Positions 35,804 through 44,630 of a stretch of DNA of 64,000 nucleotides are shown in pieces; the stretch's first letter is position 1; each line of letters opens with the position of its first letter. The stretch is from Jiangella alba (GTDB lineage: Bacteria > Actinomycetota > Actinomycetes > Jiangellales > Jiangellaceae): positions 2,039,501-2,103,500 of the forward strand of contig NZ_FNUC01000003.1 in the NCBI RefSeq assembly GCF_900106035.1. Direction: 5' to 3'. Below the pieces are notes generated by a model. That model did not search any database. It saw only the letters and a list, made by a program, of their open reading frames with translations, and had not been told where the DNA came from. Both the position numbers and the translations under genes were made by a program.

Positions 35804-37282
35804 ATGAGTCGTTCGGCGGCCATCGATCGTGCCTCGCGCCACCTCGACTCGGGCGCGCTGCTCGCCGACCTGCGCCGCAGGGTGGCCGTCCGGACCGTGA
35901 GCTCGGACCCGCGGAGCGGACGCGCCCACCACGACTACCTGACCCGGGAGATCGCGCCGCAGCTCGCCCGGCTCGGCTGCGCCGTACGCATCGTCGACAA
36001 CCCGGTGGAGGGCGCCGCACCCTTCCTCCTGGCCCATCGCCACGAGGACGACAGGCTCCCGACGGTGCTGACGTACGGGCACGGCGACGTGGTCGACACC
36101 GACGAGGCCGACTGGGGCGCCGGCCTCCGGCCGTGGCGGGTCGTCGTGCGGGGTGAGCGCTGGTACGGCCGCGGCACCGCCGACAACAAGGGCCAGCACA
36201 CGATCAACCTGGCCGCCCTCGAGCAGGTGCTGGCCGCGCGCGGCGGCCGGTTGGGGTTCAACCTCACAGTCCTGTTCGACATGGCGGAAGAGATCGGCTC
36301 GCCGGGACTGGACGAGATCTGCGCCGGCCTCGGCGACGAGCTGAGCGCCGACGTGCTGATCGCGTCGGACGGCATGCGGGTGGCCGCTGGGCGGCCCACG
36401 ATCTTCCTCGGCTCCCGGGGCGAGCTCGACTTCACGCTGCGCGTGCGGCTGCGCGACGAGCCCTACCACTCCGGCAACTGGGGCGGCCTGCTGCGCAACC
36501 CCGCGACGGTCCTGGCGCACGCCATCGCCGTCCTGGTCGACGACCGCGGCCGCGTGCTGCCGGCCGGGCTGCGACCTCCGCCGCTGCCCGGCTCGGTGCG
36601 ACGCGCCCTCGCCGGCATCCGCGTGGACGGCGGGCCGGGGAGCCCTCCGATCGACCTCGACTGGGGCGAGCCGGATCTGACGCCGGCCGAACGCGTCTAC
36701 GGCTGGAACACCCTGGAGGTGCTGGCCATCGGCGCGGGGTCCCCGGGCGCGCCGACGAACGCGATCCCCGGTCACGCCGTCGCGCACTGCCAGCTGAGGT
36801 TCGTGGTCGGCACCGACTGGTCGGCCGCCGGGACCGTCCTGCGCGAGCACCTGGACCGCCACGGCCTCACCATGGTCGAGGTCGACGTCGGCGCAGGCGT
36901 CGCCGCGACCCGAGTCGACCCGGACAACGCCTGGGTGCGGTGGACCGAATCCTCGCTCCGGGAGACGACGGGCGCCGACCCGGCCCTCCTGCCGAATCTG
37001 GGCGGCACCCTGCCGAACGCCGCCTTCGCCGACACCCTCGGCATCCCCACCATCTGGGTGCCGCACTCCTATCCGGCCTGCGCGCAGCACGCTCCCGACG
37101 AGCATCTGCTCACGCCGCTCGCGCACGAGGCACTGCGGATCATGGCCGGGCTGTTCTGGGACCTCGGCGACCTGGGCGCGCACGGCGACGCCTGGCGGGA
37201 ACGGCTGGAGCGCCGGTGGGGCCCGGCCGACCCGGCGGTCAGCCCGGCTGCGTGGTCGTCTCGGGGTGAGGCTCCTCGGTGA
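35804..37282 (+). CDS. M20 family peptidase
   Basis: Third M20 enzyme of the operon, 492 residues, the longest of the three. Motifs are YGHGDVVDTDEADWG, GRGTADNKGQHT and DMAEEIGSPG, with a C-terminal VPHSYPACAQHAPDEH. It resembles M20 dipeptidases more than ArgE/DapE. GAGGA precedes the ATG by seven bases. Its 3' end overlaps the convergent GntR gene by 44 bases, so the two cannot both be shortened there. It probably cleaves dipeptides or N-acyl derivatives inside the cell. Confidence 0.88.
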   Translation: MSRSAAIDRASRHLDSGALLADLRRRVAVRTVSSDPRSGRAHHDYLTREIAPQLARLGCAVRIVDNPVEGAAPFLLAHRHEDDRLPTVLTYGHGDVVDTDEADWGAGLRPWRVVVRGERWYGRGTADNKGQHTINLAALEQVLAARGGRLGFNLTVLFDMAEEIGSPGLDEICAGLGDELSADVLIASDGMRVAAGRPTIFLGSRGELDFTLRVRLRDEPYHSGNWGGLLRNPATVLAHAIAVLVDDRGRVLPAGLRPPPLPGSVRRALAGIRVDGGPGSPPIDLDWGEPDLTPAERVYGWNTLEVLAIGAGSPGAPTNAIPGHAVAHCQLRFVVGTDWSAAGTVLREHLDRHGLTMVEVDVGAGVAATRVDPDNAWVRWTESSLRETTGADPALLPNLGGTLPNAAFADTLGIPTIWVPHSYPACAQHAPDEHLLTPLAHEALRIMAGLFWDLGDLGAHGDAWRERLERRWGPADPAVSPAAWSSRGEAPR

Positions 37283-37982
37283 GCTTGGACTCGATGCCGA
37301 CGTAGTGGTCCTGGATGGCCACGCGCGCCTGGTCGGGATCGCCGGCGAGGATGGCGTCGAGGATGGCGGCGTGCCCTCGGTAGGCGTCCATCGGCGTGCG
37401 GCCGCGCGTCGGCGGGGCCGCCGCGTGGAAGGCCTGCCAGAACAGGTCGAACAGCCGCAGCAGCATGGTGTTGTCGAGGTCGCGGAACAGCAGCTGGTGG
37501 AACCGGCGGTCCTGCTCGGCGAAGGACTCGCCGCGTTCGGCCAGCCCGCGCATGGTCTCGAGGGTCTCGCGCAGGGCCGCGACGCTCTCCGCCGACATGG
37601 CCTGCATGGCGTCGGTGATGAGGGCCGATTCGAGCGTCTTGCGCAGGGCGGCCAGTTCGCGCAGGGCGCGCTGGCCCTGCATGAGGCCGTAGGGGAGGTG
37701 GTCGAGCAGCGGGGCGAAGGAGAAGTCGCGGATGTACACGCCGCTGCCACGGCGCGTCTCGACGACGCCGGTGGACTCCAGCGCCTTGACCGCCTCGCGG
37801 ACCGAGTTGCGGCTGACGCCGAACAGTCTGGCCAGCTCGGACTCGGACTTGAGGGGATCGCCGGGGCGCAACCCCTCCTTGAGAATGTAGTTCCTGATCT
37901 CGTGCTGCACGATCTGGTGCAGCGGGACTCTGTTGTCCAGGCGCCGGAAGTCCGGCTCCGTCTCGTCCTGCTGAGTCGCCAC
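37239..37982 (-). CDS. FadR-subfamily GntR regulator, NanR-like role
   Basis: Regulator of 247 residues. The winged helix is at ~20-90 (LKSESELARLFGVSRNSVRE, then GSGVYIRD). A C-terminal FCD domain has the helical metal-binding pattern DRRFHQLLF and H in YRGHAAI. It is divergent from the sialic acid operon. E. coli and corynebacterial NanR are also FadR-type GntR proteins, so it is likely the sialic acid-responsive repressor. Two matching 15-bp sites lie in the shared intergenic region. The ligand, Neu5Ac or a later intermediate, is inferred. Confidence 0.88.
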   Translation of the reverse strand: MATQQDETEPDFRRLDNRVPLHQIVQHEIRNYILKEGLRPGDPLKSESELARLFGVSRNSVREAVKALESTGVVETRRGSGVYIRDFSFAPLLDHLPYGLMQGQRALRELAALRKTLESALITDAMQAMSAESVAALRETLETMRGLAERGESFAEQDRRFHQLLFRDLDNTMLLRLFDLFWQAFHAAAPPTRGRTPMDAYRGHAAILDAILAGDPDQARVAIQDHYVGIESKLTEEPHPETTTQPG

Positions 37983-38014
37983 GCTCTGGCTCGCCCTCCC
38001 GTTCGGTGCCGATC

Positions 38015-38029
38015 TGTAGGATATCTTGC
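38015..38029. promoter_or_regulatory. candidate GntR operator, upstream copy
   Basis: TGTAGGATATCTTGC. It matches the copy at 38073-38087 in 14 of 15 bases and has a palindromic GATATC core. It sits just upstream of the predicted -35 box of the importer operon and close to the start of the GntR gene itself, so it may serve autoregulation. Confidence 0.6.
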
Positions 38030-38034
38030 GACCC

Positions 38035-38063
38035 TTGACACCATCAAGCCCCGACCCTACCGT
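38035..38063 (+). promoter_or_regulatory. predicted promoter of the sialic acid operon
   Basis: A perfect TTGACA at 38035-38040 is followed after 17 bases by TACCGT (38058-38063), an acceptable actinobacterial -10. Both GntR-like sites flank this promoter. The ribosome site AAGGAGG follows at 38115-38121. Confidence 0.5.
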
Positions 38064-38072
38064 TGCGAAAAC

Positions 38073-38087
38073 TGTAGGACATCTTGC
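38073..38087. promoter_or_regulatory. candidate GntR operator, downstream copy
   Basis: TGTAGGACATCTTGC, differing from the upstream copy at one base and in the same orientation, 58 bases away. It covers the region just after the predicted -10, where a bound repressor would block transcription. Confidence 0.6.
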
Positions 38088-38127
38088 AGAAATCCCCCGT
38101 CCAACCGGAGCGGCAAGGAGGTCGTCG

Positions 38128-40236
38128 GTGTCTGGTGGAACCCTCGAGGGCTCGACCCGGAACGGAGCCGTCGCGCCCGGTCACGGCGCCGGCCGGCCGG
38201 TGCTGAGCCTGCGCGACCTGGTCGTGGAGTTCGCGACGCCGGCGGGTGTGGTGCGCGCGGTCGACGGGATGAGCTACGACGTCCTCGGCGGCGAGACGCT
38301 CGGCATCGTGGGGGAGACGGGGTCGGGCAAGAGCGTGTCGGTGCTCGCGGCGCTGGGCCTGCTCCGGACACCGAACCTGCTCAGGGTGTCCGGCGCCGCG
38401 ATGCTCGGTGACGTCGACCTGCTCACGCTGCCCGAGCCGGAGCTGCGGCGGCGTCTCGGCCGCGACGTCGCCATGATCTTCCAGGACGCGATCTCCGCCC
38501 TGAACCCCGTCCAGCGGGTCGGCCACCAGATCGCCGAGGCGCTGCGGGTGCACGACCGCGCGCTGACGACCGCGGCGGCGCGGGCACGGGTCGTCGAGCT
38601 GCTCGACCTGGTCGGCGTGCCGCACGCGGACGCGCGCTACGAGCAGTACCCGCACCAGTTCTCCGGCGGCATGTGCCAGCGGGTGATGATCGCGATGGCG
38701 ATCGCCAACCGCCCGCGGGTGCTGATCGCCGACGAGCCCACCACGGCGCTGGACGTCAGCGTGCAGGCACAGATCCTGGACCTGCTGCGGGTGGCGCGGC
38801 AGGAGACCGGCGCGGGCGTGGTGATGATCACCCACGACCTCGGGGTGGTCGCGGAGACCGCCGACCGCGTCGGCGTCACCTATGGCGGCCGGATCGTCGA
38901 GACCGGCGACGTCACCCAGATCTTCACCCGGCCGCGGCACCCCTACACGGCCGCCCTGCTGGGCGCGCTGCCGCGGCTGGACACCGCGGCCGGGCGGCTG
39001 CTGCCGATCCCCGGCCAGCCGCCGGACCCGAGCGAGCTGCCGCCCGGCTGCGCCTTCGCGCCCCGCTGCCCGATCTCGCGCGGCCGCTCCGTGTGCACCG
39101 AGGAACGGCCCGAGGCCTCGCCCGGCGCGGACGGCGACGGCGTGAGCGCCTGCCATTTCCCGGACGAGGCCGCGGCGCTGCTCACCCGGACGTCCGGCAC
39201 GGGCGACACCGCCGCACCGGCGGACGAGGACGCAGCGGGCGCCCCCGTGCTCGACGTCCACGAGGCCATGGCGCGCTTCCCGGTGCGTTCCGGCGTGCTC
39301 GCGCGGCCGTCCGCGTGGGTGCACGCGGTCGACGGGGTCTCGCTGCGGGTCCCGGCCGGGCGCACGCTCGGCCTGGTCGGCGAGTCCGGCTGCGGCAAGA
39401 CCACGCTCGCGCGGCTGGTCCTGCGGCTCGTCGAGCCGACCGGCGGCCGGATCCTGGTCGACGGCCGCGACGTCGGCGCGGCGGGCCGGTCGCAGCTGCG
39501 GCAGATCAGGCGCAGCGCGCAGATGGTGTTCCAGGACCCGTACGCGTCGCTGAACCCCCGGCTGAGCGTCGGCGACAACGTCGCCGAGCCGCTGCGGCTG
39601 CAAGGGGTGTCGTACGCGCGCCGCCGCACCCAGGTCGCCGACCTGTTCACCCGGGTGGGGCTGCGCACCGAGCACGCCGACCGGCTGCCGTCGGAGTTCT
39701 CCGGCGGCCAGCGCCAGCGGGTCGCCATCGCGCGGGCGCTGGCGTCGCGGCCGGGGCTGCTCATCCTCGACGAGCCGGTGTCGGCGCTGGACGTGTCCGT
39801 ACAGGCACAGGTGCTGAACCTGCTCGCCGACCTGCAGCGCGAGTCCGCGATGGCGTACCTGTTCGTCAGCCACGACCTCGCCGTGATCCGCCAGGTCGCC
39901 GACGAGGTCGCGGTGATGTACCTGGGCCGCATCGTCGAGTCGGGGCCGGTGCGGCGGGTGTACGACGACCCGCGCCACCCGTACACGCGCGCGCTGCTGG
40001 CGTCCGTGCCGGTGCCCGATCCGGTCGGACGGGCCGATCGGCGGCGGGTGCCGCTGGGCGGTGACGTGCCCAGTCCGGTCGATCCGCCGTCGGGTTGCCG
40101 GTTCCGGACCCGCTGCCCGATCGCGGCCGGCGTCTGCGCGGAGAAGGAACCACCGTTGCGGCTGGTGGCGGGCGGGTACACGGCGTGCCACTTCGCGGAG
40201 GAGACGGCCGAGCTCACGCGGCAGGTGGCCGGATGA
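38128..40236 (+). CDS. fused DppD-DppF ATPase of a peptide-class ABC importer
   Basis: A single 702-residue protein with two complete ATPase modules. Module one (~25-350) has [23 protein letters not shown] and [12 protein letters not shown], ending in the CAFAPRC extension. Module two (~385-690) has [24 protein letters not shown] and [12 protein letters not shown], ending in [10 protein letters not shown]. The GTG start lies six bases after AAGGAGG. Although peptide-class by sequence, neighbours suggest sialic acid transport, as known for SatABCD-type and corynebacterial importers. Confidence 0.92.
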   Translation: MSGGTLEGSTRNGAVAPGHGAGRPVLSLRDLVVEFATPAGVVRAVDGMSYDVLGGETLGIVGETGSGKSVSVLAALGLLRTPNLLRVSGAAMLGDVDLLTLPEPELRRRLGRDVAMIFQDAISALNPVQRVGHQIAEALRVHDRALTTAAARARVVELLDLVGVPHADARYEQYPHQFSGGMCQRVMIAMAIANRPRVLIADEPTTALDVSVQAQILDLLRVARQETGAGVVMITHDLGVVAETADRVGVTYGGRIVETGDVTQIFTRPRHPYTAALLGALPRLDTAAGRLLPIPGQPPDPSELPPGCAFAPRCPISRGRSVCTEERPEASPGADGDGVSACHFPDEAAALLTRTSGTGDTAAPADEDAAGAPVLDVHEAMARFPVRSGVLARPSAWVHAVDGVSLRVPAGRTLGLVGESGCGKTTLARLVLRLVEPTGGRILVDGRDVGAAGRSQLRQIRRSAQMVFQDPYASLNPRLSVGDNVAEPLRLQGVSYARRRTQVADLFTRVGLRTEHADRLPSEFSGGQRQRVAIARALASRPGLLILDEPVSALDVSVQAQVLNLLADLQRESAMAYLFVSHDLAVIRQVADEVAVMYLGRIVESGPVRRVYDDPRHPYTRALLASVPVPDPVGRADRRRVPLGGDVPSPVDPPSGCRFRTRCPIAAGVCAEKEPPLRLVAGGYTACHFAEETAELTRQVAG

Positions 40237-41141
40237 GCGCGGCGACGAACCCGCCCGCCTCCGCGCCGGCCCGGCGCCGGCGGCTGGCGGCGCTGCGCCG
40301 GTTCAGCCGGTCCCGGTCCGCGGTCGTCGGGGCGGTGGGGTTGGCGCTGCTGGTCGCCGTGGCGCTGCTGGCGCCCGTGGTCGCCCCGTTCGATCCGGCG
40401 GCGCAGGACGGCGAGCCACTGCTCGGCCCGTCCGGCGCGCACCTGCTCGGCACCGACCAGCTCGGCCGCGACATCCTGTCGCGCCTGATCTACGGCGCCC
40501 GCGCCTCGCTCGTCGCCGCCGCCGGCGCCGCCGCGGTGGGCGCGGGCATCGGGGTGCCGCTGGGGCTGCTGGCCGGCTACCTGGGGAGGTGGGTCGACGC
40601 GGTCGCCATGCGGCTGGTCGACCTGTTGCTCGCGGTGCCGGGGATCCTGCTCGCGCTGGTCATGATCGTGGTGCTCGGCCCCGGCCGGTTCAACCTGATC
40701 CTCGCCATCGGCATCGGCGCGGTGCCGGAGTTCGCCCGGCTCACCCGGGTGGCCACGCTCGGCATCCGCGACCGCGACTTCGTGCTGGCGGCACGCGGCA
40801 TGGGCGCGAGCACGCCGGACACGATGCTGCGCACGGTGCTGCCGAACGTGCTCGGCCCGATCGTCATCCAGGTCGTCGTCACCGCGTCGATGGCGGTCGT
40901 GGTCGAGGCCGGCCTCGCCTTCCTCGGCCTGGGCACCCCGCCGCCGGCGCCGTCGTGGGGCGGCATGCTCCAGGACGCGCGCTCGTACCTGTACCAGAGC
41001 CCGAGCTACGGGCTGTTCCCCGGCCTCTGCCTGGTGCTCACCGTGTTCTGTCTCGACCGGATCGGGCGCGGCCTGCAGCTGGCGGTGAGCGGCGGCAGCC
41101 CGCACCTGGGGACGCGCGTCACGAGCGGAGGTGCGGTCTAG
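40233..41141 (+). CDS. peptide-class ABC permease, DppC type
   Basis: Membrane subunit of 302 residues, six helices, with GTDQLGRDILSRLIYG characteristic of DppC and an EAA loop around LAARGMGAST. An arginine-rich N-terminus precedes the first helix. The ATG overlaps the ATPase stop (ATGA). Confidence 0.93.
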   Translation: MSAATNPPASAPARRRRLAALRRFSRSRSAVVGAVGLALLVAVALLAPVVAPFDPAAQDGEPLLGPSGAHLLGTDQLGRDILSRLIYGARASLVAAAGAAAVGAGIGVPLGLLAGYLGRWVDAVAMRLVDLLLAVPGILLALVMIVVLGPGRFNLILAIGIGAVPEFARLTRVATLGIRDRDFVLAARGMGASTPDTMLRTVLPNVLGPIVIQVVVTASMAVVVEAGLAFLGLGTPPPAPSWGGMLQDARSYLYQSPSYGLFPGLCLVLTVFCLDRIGRGLQLAVSGGSPHLGTRVTSGGAV

Positions 41142-42089
41142 ATGCACGGCCACCTGATTCGCCGGCTGCTGCAGTTCGCGGTGGTGCTGGTGCTCGGCTC
41201 GATCGCGGTGTGGGCCTTCACGTTCGCGCTGCCCGGCGACCCCGCGACGGTGCTGCTCGGCCCGGACGCGAGCGAGTCCGAGCTGGCCGCGACCCGCGCC
41301 CGGCTCGGCCTGGACGGCTCCATCGTCGAGCAGTACCTCTCCTGGATCGGCCACGCCGTCGGCGGCGACCTGGGCGCGTCGTACTACTCCGGCCAGCCGG
41401 TGGTCCGCGAACTGCTCGACCGGATCCCCGCGACGATCCAGCTGGCCGGGTTCGCGATGACGCTGACGTTGCTCATCGCGGTGCCGGTGGGCATCGTGGT
41501 GGCGCTGCGCCCGCACTCGGTGGCCGGCCGGGTGCTGCAGGGCTACCTCACCGCGGGCCTCGCGGTGCCGACGTTCTGGCTCGGCCTGCTGCTGATCATC
41601 GTGCTGGCCGTGCAACTGCAGTGGCTGCCGGCGTCGAGCGACTTCGTGCCGATCTGGCGCGACCCGGCCGGCGCGCTGACGGCCACGATTTTGCCGGCCA
41701 CCGCCATCGCCGTGCACACCTCCAGCGTCACCGCCCGCTTCCTCGCGACGTCCGTGGGTGAGGTGATGGGCAAGGACTACATCCGCACCGCCCGGGCCAA
41801 GGGCGTGCCCGAGCGCGACGTGATCCGCCGCCACGCGCTGCGCAACGCGTCGCTGCCCACCGTCACCATCGTCGGGCTGCAACTCGGCAGCTTCCTGGGC
41901 GGCACCGTCGTCATCGAGGCCGTCTTCAACTACCCCGGGCTGGGGCGGCTGCTCTACACCGCGATCGGCGAACGCGACTACGCCCTCGTGCAGGGCGGCG
42001 TGCTGTTCGTCGTGGCCACGTTCCTGCTGCTCAATCTGCTGGTGGACGTGTTCTACGCCGTTCTCGACCCACGTATCCGGCTGACCTGA
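41142..42089 (+). CDS. peptide-class ABC permease, DppB type
   Basis: Membrane subunit of 315 residues with GDPATVLLG after the first helix and an EAA loop (YIRTARAKGVPERD). It pairs with the DppC-type subunit to form the pore. The gene begins immediately after the preceding stop. Confidence 0.93.
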   Translation: MHGHLIRRLLQFAVVLVLGSIAVWAFTFALPGDPATVLLGPDASESELAATRARLGLDGSIVEQYLSWIGHAVGGDLGASYYSGQPVVRELLDRIPATIQLAGFAMTLTLLIAVPVGIVVALRPHSVAGRVLQGYLTAGLAVPTFWLGLLLIIVLAVQLQWLPASSDFVPIWRDPAGALTATILPATAIAVHTSSVTARFLATSVGEVMGKDYIRTARAKGVPERDVIRRHALRNASLPTVTIVGLQLGSFLGGTVVIEAVFNYPGLGRLLYTAIGERDYALVQGGVLFVVATFLLLNLLVDVFYAVLDPRIRLT

Positions 42090-42123
42090 GCTCCACCCGT
42101 CCTGAACCTCGGGAGGCATCACC

Positions 42124-43677
42124 ATGCCCGTTTCGCCGTATCAGTCCCGCCTGATCGCCCGCCGCACGCTGCTGCGGGCCGGGTTCCTCGCCGCCGGCGC
42201 GATCGCCGGCGCGCCCCTGCTCAGCGCCTGCGGTTCCGGGAGCGGCGAGAGCACGGGCGGCGACGCGACCGGCAAGATCACGCTCGGCACGACGAAGATC
42301 ATGCAGTTCGACCCCTACCTCACCAACACCGACATCCACATCCACTCCTTCTACACGTACCTGCTGGACTACCCGCCGGACGGCACGTACGAGCCCGTCC
42401 CGGCCGGGGCCGAGGCGTGGGAGTTCGCCCCCGACCACACGTCGGTGACCATCACGCTGCGCCAGGGCACGTTCCATTCGGGGGAGCCGGTGACCGCCGG
42501 CGACGTCGTCGCCGGAGTCCAGCGGGCGCAGAACCCGGACGCCGCGTTCACCCTCGCCCAGCCGACCGAGTTCATCGCGGCGGCGACCGCGGTCGACGAG
42601 CGGACGGTGCGGCTGGACTTCAAGCAGGCCACCCCCGAGTCGCTGGTGCTCGACTGGATGTTCGCCTTCCCGCTGGTGCTGGCGGCCAGCAACACCCCGG
42701 AGCAACTGGAGCACGAGCCGGCCGGCTCCGGCCCGTTCCGGCTCGCGGACTTCCGCCGCGACCAGCGCCTCGTGCTGGAGAAGAACCCCGACTTCTGGGA
42801 CGCCGGCAAGCCGTACCTGGACGAGGTGGAGTACCGCTTCTTCACCGACGAGGACGCGCTGATCGCCGGGCTGGAGTCGGGATCGGTCGACGGCGCCGCG
42901 TACATCGGGTTCCGCCACGCCGACCGGCTGCGCGACCGGTTCACCCTGGTGGAGGGCAACGGCCGCATGTCGCTGTTCTTCATGAACGCACTCATCCCGC
43001 CGTTCGACAACAAGCTGCTGCGCCAGGCGCTCGCGCGGGCGATCGACCGCGACCGCATCCTCGAGCAGGTCAACTTCGGCATCGGCGACCCGGTCTACAC
43101 GGCCTTCATGCCGTCCTCGCCCGCGTTCGACCCGTCCTACCTCGACTCGGGCGCGTTCGACCTGGACGCCGCCGCGGCCCTGCTGGAGCAGTCCGGCGAC
43201 GTGCGCAACGCCGTCGCGGGCGTGACCTCGGGGAGCCCGTCGGTCCAGGCGCTGGAGATCATCCAGGCGGACCTGAAGAAGATCGGGTTCGACCTGGAGA
43301 TCGCCCCGCAGGAGGAGGCGGCCTACCTCGAGGCGCTGTTCGCCAGCGAGCTGCAGTGCACCGTCGCGTTCCAGCCGAACAACCTGCAGAGCCCGTCGCT
43401 GGTGGCCCGCGGCCGGCAGATGCTGACCACCGAGGCGAACACCACGTTCGGCCCGCACGTGCCGCCGGCCTACGTCGCCGCGGTGACCGCGGCCGGCTCG
43501 GCCATGACGCCCGAGGACCAGGGGGCCGCCTACGCCGCGCTGAACAGCACCCTCGTCGACGAGGCGTGGGCGATCGGCATCTCCACGGTGCCGTCCCTGT
43601 TCGCGCTGGACAAGCGCATCACGGGGCTGGTCACCGACTCCCGCGACTTCGTGAACCTCACCGACACCAAGGGCTGA
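42124..43677 (+). CDS. substrate-binding lipoprotein, SBP family 5
   Basis: Receptor of 517 residues. The leader has IARRTLLRAG and a lipobox LLSACGSG, so a Tat-type lipoprotein is likely. The mature part begins GKITLGTTKIMQFDPYLTN. It belongs to the peptide/opine receptor class, which includes sialic acid receptors of SatA type. Position between permeases and the lyase supports sialic acid as ligand. GGGAGG lies eight bases ahead of the ATG. Confidence 0.9.
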   Translation: MPVSPYQSRLIARRTLLRAGFLAAGAIAGAPLLSACGSGSGESTGGDATGKITLGTTKIMQFDPYLTNTDIHIHSFYTYLLDYPPDGTYEPVPAGAEAWEFAPDHTSVTITLRQGTFHSGEPVTAGDVVAGVQRAQNPDAAFTLAQPTEFIAAATAVDERTVRLDFKQATPESLVLDWMFAFPLVLAASNTPEQLEHEPAGSGPFRLADFRRDQRLVLEKNPDFWDAGKPYLDEVEYRFFTDEDALIAGLESGSVDGAAYIGFRHADRLRDRFTLVEGNGRMSLFFMNALIPPFDNKLLRQALARAIDRDRILEQVNFGIGDPVYTAFMPSSPAFDPSYLDSGAFDLDAAAALLEQSGDVRNAVAGVTSGSPSVQALEIIQADLKKIGFDLEIAPQEEAAYLEALFASELQCTVAFQPNNLQSPSLVARGRQMLTTEANTTFGPHVPPAYVAAVTAAGSAMTPEDQGAAYAALNSTLVDEAWAIGISTVPSLFALDKRITGLVTDSRDFVNLTDTKG

Positions 43678-43695
43678 CCTGCCGAAAGGAACCAC

Positions 43696-44628
43696 ATGAC
43701 CGGGTTGCGCTACTCCACCGACGGCCCCGACATGGCGTTGCTCACCGCCGTGTTCACCCCGTTCACCGAGACCGGCGAGGTCGCCCTCGACGCCGTGCCG
43801 AAGCAGGCCGACGCCCTGCTCGCCTGGGGGTCGGCGGCGGCCTACGTCGGGGGCACCGCCGGCGAGGGCGCGTCGCTCTCCACCGCGGAACGGATGGCGC
43901 TGGCCGAGCGGTGGTGCGAGGTCGCGGACGGACGGCTCGACGTCATCGTCCACGTCGGCCACGCCAGCCTGACCGAGGCCCGCCGGCTGGCGGCGCACGC
44001 CGAGTCCGTGGGCGCCCGGGCGATCTCGTCGGTCGCGCCCTACTTCCACCGTCCGGACACGGTGGCGGCGCTGGTCGACGCCTGCGCCGTCATCGCCGAC
44101 GCCGCCCCGTCGCTGCCGTTCACCTACTACCACATCCCCTCGATGACCGGGGTCGGCCTGCGGGCCAGTGACGTGCTCGTGGTCGCCCGGGAGAAGATCC
44201 CGACCTTCGCCGGGGTCAAGTTCGCCCACAACGACATGGTCGACCTGCAGCGTTGCCTGCACCTCGCCGGAACGGACCACGAGGTGTTCGTCGGCGTCGC
44301 CAAGCTGGTGCTGGCCGCGTGGCAGTGGGGCGCCCGGGCCGCCATCGGGTCGGTGTACAACTTCGCCGGCCCGCTGTTCCGGCGGCTGCTCGACCACGCC
44401 GCCCGCGGCGAGCTGGAGCAGGCGCGCGCGGACCAGCAGCTGGCGCAGCAGGTCATCGACGCGGCGTCGCGGTACGGCGGGGAGCTGGCCGGCTTCAAGG
44501 CGCTGGGCGCGCTGACCGGGGTCGACTGCGGCGGGTGCCGCCCGCCGCTGGTGTCGCCCGGCCCGGAGCAGCTGGCCGTGCTGCGCGCCGAGGTGACACA
44601 GCTCGGGTTCCTCGGCGAGGACCGCTGA
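43696..44628 (+). CDS. nanA: N-acetylneuraminate lyase (DapA family)
   Basis: Class I aldolase of 310 residues. The Schiff-base lysine is K175 in AGVKFAHND, the tyrosine is Y145 in YYHIPSMTG, and the carboxylate loop is GGTAGEGAS. The YYHIP...GVKF combination resembles vertebrate-type N-acetylneuraminate lyases more than dihydrodipicolinate synthases. It splits sialic acid into ManNAc and pyruvate. Presence with a sialidase in the same operon makes this assignment strong. AAAGGAA precedes the ATG. Confidence 0.87.
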   Translation: MTGLRYSTDGPDMALLTAVFTPFTETGEVALDAVPKQADALLAWGSAAAYVGGTAGEGASLSTAERMALAERWCEVADGRLDVIVHVGHASLTEARRLAAHAESVGARAISSVAPYFHRPDTVAALVDACAVIADAAPSLPFTYYHIPSMTGVGLRASDVLVVAREKIPTFAGVKFAHNDMVDLQRCLHLAGTDHEVFVGVAKLVLAAWQWGARAAIGSVYNFAGPLFRRLLDHAARGELEQARADQQLAQQVIDAASRYGGELAGFKALGALTGVDCGGCRPPLVSPGPEQLAVLRAEVTQLGFLGEDR

Positions 44629-44630
44629 CG

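Noticed and set aside
35567..38047. 826-codon minus-strand frame across the M20 and GntR genes
   Set aside because: Its N-terminal part is a frame-shifted shadow of the GntR gene and the rest is antisense to the M20 gene.
38943..42125. 1060-codon open frame on the minus strand
   Set aside because: Antisense to the importer ATPase and permease genes, low-complexity composition, no domain.
38128..43677. A second oligopeptide importer
   Set aside because: Class is peptide-like, but the operon contains a neuraminate lyase and sialidase and a NanR-like regulator, so sialic acid is the more likely cargo.
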